From positions 248,001 to 312,000 of the forward strand of contig NZ_VBRY01000001.1 of assembly GCF_005818865.1 (NCBI RefSeq): a stretch of DNA of 64,000 nucleotides. Reading direction: 5' to 3'. Under the pieces are notes generated by a model, which was given only the letters and a program-made list of their open reading frames with translations, was not told the origin of the DNA and ran no database searches. The first letter of the stretch is position 1, and each line of letters begins with the position of its first letter. Position numbers and translations under genes: made by a program. Shown here piece after piece: positions 28,949 through 36,120 of this stretch. The DNA is from Mariprofundus erugo (lineage in GTDB: Bacteria; Pseudomonadota; Zetaproteobacteria; Mariprofundales; Mariprofundaceae).

Positions 28949-29767
28949 TTATGAGTTGTTTTGTGGCAGCAGGCTGGCCGGGTTGACGCGCGCATTGTTA
29001 AAGCGCACGCCCCAATGCAGGTGGGGGCCTGTGGCGCGACCGGTTGCACCGACGCTGCCGATCTGTTCTCCGGTTTTAATCCATTGTCCCTTGCTGACAT
29101 TGGTTGCGTGCATATGTGAATAGACGGAAACTAATCCATTACCATGGCCGATGACGATGGTTTTTCCATTCAGGTACATATCGGTGACCATCAGTACGCT
29201 TCCTGCCAGTGGCAATCGGATGGGGGATCCTTCGGGGGCTGCGATATCGATGCCGGAATGCGGTGAGCGGGCTTCGCCATTGACATAGCGCTGGGCTCCG
29301 AAGGGGGTGGATACCTCACCGTTGACCGGTTGATAGTGCATCACGATATCCGGATTCGCCCGGACTGTTTCTGTGTAAGTGGCTTTAAGTGCCTTTACCT
29401 CTCGCTGAATGCGCGCGATGGTTTTTGCGTCAAATTCGGCCATTTTCTTTTCAACCGTAATCCGCGAGATACGGAACTCGCCCTTGTTCAGGTGCAGATG
29501 GTCGGAGGCCAGTACCTTGCTGCCATGTTGCCACTGTGCGGTATAGTCGCCCGGTTTGCTCTTCAGGTCGGCACCAATCCAGCCTCGCCAGCGGTGGTCG
29601 CCGAGTGATTTCAGCGGCCATGATTTGCCGAAACAGTGGAGCGTCGGAGCCTTGTCGTTAAGCGTCGTCTCAACGGTGATGACATCGCCCTGTGTCAGTG
29701 TGTATTCGGTTGCCTGAGCAGGGAGTGACCAGGCTGCCAGCAGTAGCAGGCAGGCATATCGTTTCAT
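28949..29767 (-). CDS. M23-family peptidoglycan endopeptidase
   Basis: A 272-aa exported LytM-type zinc peptidase. A signal peptide (MKRYACLLLLAAWSLPAQA) is followed by a beta-rich N-terminal domain and a C-terminal M23 domain with HSGIDIAAPEG (first metal ligands) and GPHLHWGVRF (HxH). Both are intact, so catalysis is expected, unlike degenerate EnvC/NlpD-type activators. The start overlaps the xseA stop by 4 bp. Confidence 0.92.
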   Translation of the reverse strand: MKRYACLLLLAAWSLPAQATEYTLTQGDVITVETTLNDKAPTLHCFGKSWPLKSLGDHRWRGWIGADLKSKPGDYTAQWQHGSKVLASDHLHLNKGEFRISRITVEKKMAEFDAKTIARIQREVKALKATYTETVRANPDIVMHYQPVNGEVSTPFGAQRYVNGEARSPHSGIDIAAPEGSPIRLPLAGSVLMVTDMYLNGKTIVIGHGNGLVSVYSHMHATNVSKGQWIKTGEQIGSVGATGRATGPHLHWGVRFNNARVNPASLLPQNNS

Positions 29768-31242
29768 GTCGGAATCCTTTTTGTTGATTCGATGCGTGCA
29801 GCAGCCGAGCCATCCTGAAATTCAACTCGCAGCAGCGCTCCCGGCTGCAATTGTGCAATACGGGTGATCAGTTTGTCATCCTCATCGTAGTTCAGGCTAT
29901 AGCCACGGGCAAGAATGTCCTGCTTGTCATAGTTGCGCAGCCGGCTGTCGAAGAGGGTCAGCAGTTGTTTGCGATCCGGAATAAAGTCGGCGCGCAATTG
30001 TCCCAGCCGCAGGGTGAGCGGTAGCAGTTGCTGTTTTTGTGGCGGCAGCAGATCGCGGCCGGCCAGTAGCAGTGACTGTTGTGTCTGGCGCGCGTGTCCG
30101 GTTTTGCGCTGCAGGTCGTGGTGCAAAACCTGGTGCAGCTGATTGACCCTTTGGCTCAGACGGTGGCGCTGTTGATGCAGTTGTCGCCCAGGCTCCATCG
30201 CGGCGAGTCTTTTCTCGACTGCTCTCAGGCGCTCCCGGCGTTGCTGCAACAGCGGAACGCGCTGATGACTCAGGCGACTGTGCAATTGTTCGCAGCGGTG
30301 GTGGCGACCATCCGTTCTGCGTTGCCATGCATGTTGCAGTCGATGGGCAAGTGCACTGCTGCGGTGGCGGGATTCGTTCAGGCGTTGCCGTAATATGCCG
30401 GCCATGCTGCTGACTTTGGGCAGGCGTCTATGCAGCTCCTGCCGTGACGGACAGGCCAGTTCTGCTGCATTGGAAGGGGTTGCAGCGCGCTGCGAGGCGG
30501 CAAAGTCCGCCAGTGTGATGTCGATTTCATGGCCAATGCCGGTCATGATCGGGATCGGGCTTTCGGCGATGGCGCGAACCACCGCCTCATCATTGAAGCA
30601 CCACAGATCTTCAATGCTGCCGCCACCGCGGACGAGCAGAATCAGCTCAGGGGGCGCCGGCATGTCGATGAGCGCTTGCAGTGCGCGGGCAATGGTGGGA
30701 GGGGCGGCGGTTCCCTGTACCAGACAGGGGCTTAGCGTCAGTTGCAGCCAGGCCGGACGGGTGGCCAGTACTTTTTTGACATCTTCATATGCGGCTGCCG
30801 TGGCTGAGGTGACAATGCCAATGTGGTGAGGCAGCGGCGGCACGGGGTGTTTCCTGCCCGGCTCAAACCAGCCATAGCCGGCAAAGCGTTGTTTGCGCCG
30901 TTCAAATTCTGCTGCCAGCTGGCCTGCGCCGGCCGCTTCAATGCGGGTGACGACCAGCTGGTAGCTGCCGCGTGGTTCGTAGAGGCTGATATGGCCGGTG
31001 AAGATATATTCGCCCCCCTCTTCGGGTGCTTCACGCAGACGCAGGGCGGTGGAGCGCCAGACCACCGCAGCGATGGCGGCATGGGCGTCCTTGATGGTGA
31101 AGTAGAGGTGGCCGGAGGAGGGGCGGGTCAGGCGTGAGACCTCGCCGCTGACCGCAACATTGGCGAAGCCTTGCTCGAGCATCTGTTTGATGCGGGCGGT
31201 TAACTGGGTAACAGAAACGGGTGAAAGCGGGGCGTCGGACAC
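29764..31242 (-). CDS. xseA: Exodeoxyribonuclease VII large subunit
   Basis: Catalytic subunit of ExoVII, which degrades single-stranded DNA together with XseB. The 492-aa protein has an N-terminal OB fold (VSGEVSRLTRPSSGHLYFTIKD), the catalytic domain with GIVTSATAAAYEDV, LVRGGGSIEDLWCFNDE and GHEIDITLADFAASQRAATPS (in the catalytic region), then a long Arg/Gln/His-rich helical region. Translation starts at GTG31242. xseB is not adjacent. It heads a seven-gene minus-strand run to 25139. Confidence 0.95.
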   Translation of the reverse strand: MSDAPLSPVSVTQLTARIKQMLEQGFANVAVSGEVSRLTRPSSGHLYFTIKDAHAAIAAVVWRSTALRLREAPEEGGEYIFTGHISLYEPRGSYQLVVTRIEAAGAGQLAAEFERRKQRFAGYGWFEPGRKHPVPPLPHHIGIVTSATAAAYEDVKKVLATRPAWLQLTLSPCLVQGTAAPPTIARALQALIDMPAPPELILLVRGGGSIEDLWCFNDEAVVRAIAESPIPIMTGIGHEIDITLADFAASQRAATPSNAAELACPSRQELHRRLPKVSSMAGILRQRLNESRHRSSALAHRLQHAWQRRTDGRHHRCEQLHSRLSHQRVPLLQQRRERLRAVEKRLAAMEPGRQLHQQRHRLSQRVNQLHQVLHHDLQRKTGHARQTQQSLLLAGRDLLPPQKQQLLPLTLRLGQLRADFIPDRKQLLTLFDSRLRNYDKQDILARGYSLNYDEDDKLITRIAQLQPGALLRVEFQDGSAAARIESTKRIPT

Positions 31243-31248
31243 CAGCCA

Positions 31249-31276
31249 ATGATGGCAGGGCCGGGGGGGAGGTCAA
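31249..31276 (-). promoter_or_regulatory. Candidate leaderless promoter of xseA
   Basis: Read on the minus strand: TTGACC (31276-31271), a 16-bp C-rich spacer, CATCAT (31254-31249), then 6 nt before the GTG start. The -10 is a weak match; the geometry repeats that of other genes here. Confidence 0.4.
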
Positions 31277-31467
31277 ATGAAGAGTGTAGCGGAGGGGCGG
31301 CCGTGCGAGGTTGGCCGGTGCAGAGGCCGGTTATTGTCCAGGTCACTGTCATCAGGCAAATAGGGCATCAACATCATGGCGCCGATGCAGCAGAGTGAAA
31401 GTGCTTCCGGCTCGTTATGCTCGCAGGTCGGACTGTTGTCCTGTTTTAATGGTCTGCAGGAACCCAT
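31273..31467 (-). CDS. 64-residue Cys-containing peptide downstream of a Pho-box-like array
   Basis: No family recognised. The product starts MGSCRPLKQDNS and has four Cys (4, 15, 26, 27) and no clear signal peptide or membrane helix. Support for a real gene is a strong AAGGAGG site 6 nt before the ATG and an array of Pho-box-like half-sites 44-83 bp upstream. It overlaps the 3' end of the pseudo-receiver gene by 22 bp, and its stop lies within the xseA promoter. Coding reality is likely but unproven. Confidence 0.5.
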   Translation of the reverse strand: MGSCRPLKQDNSPTCEHNEPEALSLCCIGAMMLMPYLPDDSDLDNNRPLHRPTSHGRPSATLFI

Positions 31468-31988
31468 GGGAACCTCCTTGTCGAAGATGCATGCATGCGA
31501 ACAGGGTATGATGACACTGTAGTGACATGCGTGTGGCGTGGCTGTGACAGCATCAGCTGATGGCGGCTATGGCTGCCGGCTCTGAAAACGTGATCTGTCT
31601 GGAACATCGAGACGGTTGCAGCAAATCCCCGTTGCAGATCAACCGTTGCTTCTGCGTCATCCATATACAGGAAACCGTCGATGCCGATGGTGCGGGCGCG
31701 ACGCATGACCGGGCTGTTACCGCCCCGGCAGAGGGCGATGAGCAGCGCCTGTGGCTGCTGCAGCTGCAGTTGTTGCAGGATCTCGATGCCCTGTCGGTTG
31801 GCCGGTGAGATATCAATGACAAACAGGCTGGCTGCGGGCAGCCGGGCCTGCCTGGGTGTTTCTGACGCTGATAGCAGGATGCATTCGTACCCCTGCTGCT
31901 CAAGCCAGTTAATCGCCTGTTGTCTGGCCGGTGAGTGGTGGCTGATGACGATAGCCATGTTATTCGGCTCTGAAAAATGGGTGTTCAT
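31446..31988 (-). CDS. Degenerate receiver (pseudo-receiver) protein
   Basis: The first 115 residues look like a receiver domain: MAIVISHHSPARQQAINWL, FVIDIS with an Asp at the acceptor place, and a GIDGFLYM segment. The N-terminal acidic pair is replaced by His-His and the conserved Lys is absent, so normal phosphorylation is doubtful. The last 45 residues (rich in His, Ser, Arg) read through the Pho-like array and the next gene's ribosome binding site, and look like translated non-coding DNA, as if an original stop were lost. A GGAGG site lies 14 nt before ATG31988. Confidence 0.6.
   Translation of the reverse strand: MNTHFSEPNNMAIVISHHSPARQQAINWLEQQGYECILLSASETPRQARLPAASLFVIDISPANRQGIEILQQLQLQQPQALLIALCRGGNSPVMRRARTIGIDGFLYMDDAEATVDLQRGFAATVSMFQTDHVFRAGSHSRHQLMLSQPRHTHVTTVSSYPVRMHASSTRRFPWVPADH
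31511..31550 (-). promoter_or_regulatory. Pho-box-like array upstream of the 64-residue peptide gene
   Basis: On the minus strand four 7-mers follow at an exact 11-bp period: CTGTCAC (31550-31544), ACGCCAC (31539-31533), ATGTCAC (31528-31522) and GTGTCAT (31517-31511). The PhoB consensus half-site is CTGTCAT/C with a 4-bp gap; matches are 7, 4, 6 and 6 of 7. The array lies within the 3' part of the pseudo-receiver gene. Confidence 0.6.
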
Positions 31989-32030
31989 GATGTGGTTTTC
32001 TTCCTCCGTTGCGAAGGCTATGGATTGAAG

Positions 32031-32070
32031 ATGTCATGTTGGTGGCAATCCTGTTACAGTTCGATGACAA
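32031..32070 (-). promoter_or_regulatory. Pho-box-like array between the pseudo-receiver gene and ppk
   Basis: On the minus strand four 7-mers at an 11-bp period: TTGTCAT (32070-32064), CTGTAAC (32059-32053), TTGCCAC (32048-32042) and ATGACAT (32037-32031), matching the PhoB half-site at 6, 6, 5 and 5 of 7. A single perfect plus-strand half-site CTGTCAT lies at 32092-32098, nearer ppk. CATAGC about 8 nt after the array could be the -10 of the pseudo-receiver gene. Confidence 0.55.
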
Positions 32071-32172
32071 TCGTCCTGTAATGACATGTTGCTGTCATGT
32101 TGGGCCGGTAGTGTGGCGTGCTGCATCCGTCACAGGCTGCCATCAATGGATAGTGTTCGGAGTTTGACCCCC

Positions 32173-34275
32173 ATGAATCGAGGTGAGTGCTTGAAAGAGG
32201 AAGTTGAGTTATCGCTTGATAGCCCGGAGTTATATTTAAACAGGGATCTTAGCATGCTGGAGTTCAACCGGCGTGTGCTTGAGATGGCAGCGGACCCGAA
32301 TGTTCCGTTGCTGGAGCGCTTACGTTTTCTTTGTATCTGCTCATCGAATATGGATGAGTTCTTTGAAGTGCGGGTTGCGATCCAGAAGCAATGGATGTCT
32401 GTTGGCTCAATGCGTAAGGGGGCCGATGGTCTGACCGCTGCCGAAATTCTCAAGCGGATCCGTGAGCAGGTGCTGGGAGTGGTGCGTGACCAGTATCAGC
32501 TGCTTAATGGTGAGCTTATTCCGGCGCTACGCGAGCAGGGGATCAGCTTTCTGCACCGGGCTGAATGGAATGACGAGCAGAAGGCCTGGATTCACAGCTT
32601 CTTTAACCGTGAGCTGCTTCCGGTATTAACCCCTATCGGACTGGATCCTGCGCACCCGTTTCCGCGTCTTCTCAACAAGATTCTTAACTTTATGGTGGCA
32701 CTGGAAGGCAAGGATGCGTTCGGTCGTGATTCGAACTATGCCATTGTGCAGGCTCCCCGCTCGTTGCCCCGTATGATTCGGCTGCCGGATGAGGTGGCGA
32801 CCTCCGAAAACTGCTATGTTTTTCTCTCATCGATTATTCATGCCCATGTCGGTGAGCTGTTTCCCGGCATGCGGGCAAAGTTCTGTCATCAGTTCCGTAT
32901 TACCAGGGATAGCGAGCTGGATGTGGATGATGAGCTGGTGGACCTGAAACAGGCGATTGCCGGTGAGTTGCTGCAGCGTCGTTTCAGCCGCGCCGTGCGT
33001 TTGGAGGTATCCAACAAGTGCCCGGCCGAACTGTCCGATTTTCTGCTCGAAAAGTTCGGTTTGAAAGAGGACGATCTCTATCGGGTTGAGGGGCCGGTGA
33101 ACCTTTACCGGATGGCTCTGGTTTGTGATCAGGTGGATCGACCTGATTTGAAGTACCCCGCATTTGAGCAGGCGACGCCTGCCCGGCTGCAGGGGGAGGA
33201 TCGGGATCTGTTCAGGATTCTGAATGAAGGTGATGTGTTGCTGTATCACCCGTTCCACCGTTTTACCCCGGTGGTTGAGCTGTTGATGCAGGCGGCAAGT
33301 GACCCGCATGTGCTGGCCATCAAGCAGACGCTGTACCGGGTGGTGCCGGATTCGCCGATTGTGGATGCACTGGTCAAGGCAGCCCGTGCCAATAAAGAGG
33401 TGGTGGCCGTGATCGAGCTGCGCGCCCGATTTAATGAAGAGGATAATATTGCTCTGGCGGATCGTCTTTCCGCTGCCGGTGTGCAGGTGGTGTATGGCGT
33501 GGTGGGTTACAAAACCCACTGCAAGATGATGCTGATCGTTCGCCGCGAAGGGCGCTCGCTAAGGCGTTATGTGCATCTGGGAACCGGCAACTACCATACG
33601 GTGACCAGCCGTTTCTATACAGACTTCGGTCTGTTGAGCTGTGAACCGGATCTGGGTGAGGATGTACACCGGATTTTCCAGCAGCTGACCGGCATGGGGC
33701 GGGTATCCAAACTTAAAACCATGTTGCAGGCTCCCTTCTCCTTGCATAGTGGCCTGATTGAGCGCATCGGGGTGGAGGCAGCCAATGCCCGGGCAGGTGG
33801 TAAAGGCCGTATTATTGCCAAGATGAACGGTCTGGAAGAGCCGGAGATTATTCAGGCATTGTATCGTGCTTCGCAGAGCGGGGTGAAGATTGATCTGATT
33901 GTACGCGGCATCTGTTGCCTGCGTCCGGGTATCAAGGGAGTATCGGAAAATATCCGCGTTCGTTCCGTGCTGGGCCGCTTTCTTGAGCATACTCGCGTGT
34001 TCTACTTTTATAATGGGGGTGAGCCGGAAGTCTTGTGCGCCAGTGCCGACTGGATGAATCGCAATCTGCTCCGCCGTGTGGAGACCTGTTTCCCTGTACG
34101 CGATAAAAAACTCGCAAAAGACATTCTTAACCTTGGTCTGAGGCCATTTCTGGCTGATAACACGGGGGCCTGGAATTTGCGCAGGGATGGCGTGTATCAG
34201 CGGGTCCGCTCACCGAACAAGTCTCGCAGTGCCCAGTGGGAACTGATGGAGATTCTTGGCTGTATCAAGGGGTAG
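32173..34275 (+). CDS. ppk: Polyphosphate kinase 1
   Basis: Reversibly polymerises ATP gamma-phosphate into polyphosphate. About 700 aa, in line with the family (688 in E. coli). Visible are YLNRDLSMLEFNRRVLE, SSNMDEFFEVR, the autophosphorylated His in GYKTHCKMM, HLGTGNYH, and the second active-site His in FLEHTRVFYFYNGG. The start is ambiguous: ATG32146, ATG32173, or TTG32191, the last having GAGGTGAG just upstream. Pho-like sites in the upstream gap suggest phosphate control. ppx lies 1.8 kb downstream on the other strand. Confidence 0.96.
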   Translation: MNRGECLKEEVELSLDSPELYLNRDLSMLEFNRRVLEMAADPNVPLLERLRFLCICSSNMDEFFEVRVAIQKQWMSVGSMRKGADGLTAAEILKRIREQVLGVVRDQYQLLNGELIPALREQGISFLHRAEWNDEQKAWIHSFFNRELLPVLTPIGLDPAHPFPRLLNKILNFMVALEGKDAFGRDSNYAIVQAPRSLPRMIRLPDEVATSENCYVFLSSIIHAHVGELFPGMRAKFCHQFRITRDSELDVDDELVDLKQAIAGELLQRRFSRAVRLEVSNKCPAELSDFLLEKFGLKEDDLYRVEGPVNLYRMALVCDQVDRPDLKYPAFEQATPARLQGEDRDLFRILNEGDVLLYHPFHRFTPVVELLMQAASDPHVLAIKQTLYRVVPDSPIVDALVKAARANKEVVAVIELRARFNEEDNIALADRLSAAGVQVVYGVVGYKTHCKMMLIVRREGRSLRRYVHLGTGNYHTVTSRFYTDFGLLSCEPDLGEDVHRIFQQLTGMGRVSKLKTMLQAPFSLHSGLIERIGVEAANARAGGKGRIIAKMNGLEEPEIIQALYRASQSGVKIDLIVRGICCLRPGIKGVSENIRVRSVLGRFLEHTRVFYFYNGGEPEVLCASADWMNRNLLRRVETCFPVRDKKLAKDILNLGLRPFLADNTGAWNLRRDGVYQRVRSPNKSRSAQWELMEILGCIKG

Positions 34276-34291
34276 GTTTATCCCGTGCCTC

Positions 34292-34341
34292 CTGCAGCCA
34301 TGGGATGCCCCGGCTTTCTGCCGGTCATCTCATGGCTGCAG
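34292..34341 (+). terminator. Long hairpin after ppk
   Basis: Outer arms 34292-34307 and 34326-34341 pair over 16 positions with one mismatch. An inner CCGGC/GCCGG stem (34310-34314 and 34320-34324) closes a TTTCT loop. There is no T-run, so it may terminate ppk or stabilise its mRNA 3' end. Confidence 0.5.
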
Positions 34342-34457
34342 CTGTCTGTGCGCATGGTTTAATTCTTTGTCATTACGTTGACATGAACGCTGCCTAGTTT
34401 TTCCCTGACTCCGGTAAACGGGGGACTGTGAGCCCCGCCGGGTCAAGGAGATACCGG

Positions 34458-35123
34458 ATGCAGATATTGACCACACCCAGTCAATGGATCGACGGGAGAG
34501 GCTCGATCAGTCTTGCCGAACAGATGATTGCCTCACTCACCGGCCTGCACACTGTTTTCAAACCCTTATATACACTGGCTGGCAAGCCTATGGATGGCAG
34601 TCGGGCACAGTGCCTGTGTCGCACTCACGCTGCAGCTGTCGGTGATGGCGATGGGCAGGCATGTGTATGCATGCTTAACGCCCTGCGCAGTTTTGCCGCC
34701 CAGCAGATGCCCGGCTATCTTTACCTGGATGCGACACTCGCCGAGCTTGTCGATGAGCAGTATGCAGCCATGTTGTTAACGACTGCCGGGATGCTTGCGA
34801 TCGATGCCGGCAGGCTGGTTGTTGTGGTCACAGGTGACGAGGCTCCGAACATGCCGATCCGGGCAATCCCCGCTTCTGTTGCCCGTCTGCGCAGTGCCGG
34901 CGTGGTCATTGCTGCTGCGATGTTGCGTGGCGGCAATCTCCAGCTGGCCCTGATTGAGCAATTGCAACCGCAGTGTCTGATGCTTTATGCCGATCAGCGC
35001 TACTGCCTCTCTCCCGCTACGGTTGCCTCCATGCTTGTGTTGTTGCCGCGTATGATCGGGCGGGCGGGCTGTTCGGTGATGTGTGACTATGTGGATGAGT
35101 CAAGGTCGGAGCTGACGATATGA
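34458..35123 (+). CDS. Degenerate EAL-like domain protein
   Basis: A 221-aa soluble protein. The pattern VFKPLYTLAGKPMDGSRAQCLCR aligns by eye with the start of EAL domains (FQPIxxLxxGxxxGxEALLR), and later LVVVVTGDE, VARLRSAGVVIAAAMLRGG and LQPQCLMLYAD follow the order of EAL strands. The EAL signature Glu, the DDFG metal site and the usual Lys are absent, so phosphodiesterase activity is not expected. ATG34458 follows AAGGAG. Its stop overlaps the CBS-GGDEF gene by 4 bp, as if an EAL-CBS-GGDEF protein had been split. Assignment is tentative. Confidence 0.5.
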   Translation: MQILTTPSQWIDGRGSISLAEQMIASLTGLHTVFKPLYTLAGKPMDGSRAQCLCRTHAAAVGDGDGQACVCMLNALRSFAAQQMPGYLYLDATLAELVDEQYAAMLLTTAGMLAIDAGRLVVVVTGDEAPNMPIRAIPASVARLRSAGVVIAAAMLRGGNLQLALIEQLQPQCLMLYADQRYCLSPATVASMLVLLPRMIGRAGCSVMCDYVDESRSELTI

Positions 35124-36112
35124 CGGGCGAGAATCACATCAGGAAACAGAGAGATGAGCTCTCCATACCATCCGGCTTGCATGTGACATGTGTAGAGCCG
35201 CTCTCCTCGCACATGATGTCAACGGCGGTGCTGGAGCGCTTTCGCAATGATGGTGAACTGGTGGCTTTGCCGGTGGTGGATGATCAGATGCGGCCGCTTG
35301 GTCTTGTCACCCGTCGCAAAACCCTTTCGGTGTTCGGGCATAAATTTTCCCATGAGCTAAACCGACGGAAGTCAGTGGATATTCTGATGGAGGATCAGGC
35401 CGTGATACTGGATGTCCATACCGGTATCGAGCAGGTGAGTCAGGCGATGACCGCCCGTGATGAGCAGTGTGTGTTTGATCCGGCGATTATGGTCTGTGAC
35501 GGCAGCTATTGCGGGCTTCTTTCGGTGATTACGGTGTTGCGTGCCATTACCGGAATTCGCCTTGAACGTGCCTTTGACAGCAACCCGCTGACCCATTTGC
35601 CAGGCAATAACATTATCAATCGCGAGATCGATATGCGTCTGCAGGCACAAGCCTCCTTTGTGCTGGCATATATCGATCTGGACTATTTCAAGGTTTTCAA
35701 TGATCACTACGGTTATGAGAGAGGCGATCGGGTGATCCAGCTGGTTGCCGGCATTTTGCGCCAGTCCGGCGCGGCCGGTGATTTTATCGGTCACATAGGC
35801 GGTGATGACTTTGTTATGTTATTGGCGCCATCGGAATGGCGTCTGCGGCTTGAGCGGGTGCTGCAGAGTTTTCAGCGGCAGTCGTTGCTGCTTTACGATG
35901 CTTCCGATCGTCAGTGCGGCTATCTGGTTGGTGAGAATCGCCAGGGTGACCGTATGCAGTTCAGCTTGATGAGTTTATCGATTGCAGTGGTTGAATGTGA
36001 GGGCGGCGTGTTTCAGTCGCACGTCGAGGTGGCAGAGGTGGCCGGCGAGGTGAAGCACAAGGCGAAGCTTGTTGCCGGAAACAGTATTGTGGTCAATCAG
36101 CGCCGCTATTAA
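35120..36112 (+). CDS. CBS-GGDEF diguanylate cyclase-like protein
   Basis: A 330-aa soluble protein. Residues about 20-145 look like a CBS pair (SHMMSTAVLERFRNDG, LPVVDDQMRPLGLVTRR, and a second copy near DPAIMVCDG). A GGDEF domain follows (NPLTHLPGN, AYIDLDYFKVFNDHYGYERGD) with active-site loop GGDDF at 227-231. GGDDF keeps the acidic residues and might still be active; no RxxD inhibitory site is seen. It is translationally coupled (ATGA) to the EAL-like gene and ends 8 bp from the end of convergent ppx. Confidence 0.85.
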   Translation: MTGENHIRKQRDELSIPSGLHVTCVEPLSSHMMSTAVLERFRNDGELVALPVVDDQMRPLGLVTRRKTLSVFGHKFSHELNRRKSVDILMEDQAVILDVHTGIEQVSQAMTARDEQCVFDPAIMVCDGSYCGLLSVITVLRAITGIRLERAFDSNPLTHLPGNNIINREIDMRLQAQASFVLAYIDLDYFKVFNDHYGYERGDRVIQLVAGILRQSGAAGDFIGHIGGDDFVMLLAPSEWRLRLERVLQSFQRQSLLLYDASDRQCGYLVGENRQGDRMQFSLMSLSIAVVECEGGVFQSHVEVAEVAGEVKHKAKLVAGNSIVVNQRRY

Positions 36113-36120
36113 TCGCGAGC

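Noticed and set aside
35120-36112. Reading GGDDF as an inactive cyclase site
   Set aside because: The change is Asp for Glu, which keeps the acidic charge; activity cannot be excluded, so it was not called degenerate.
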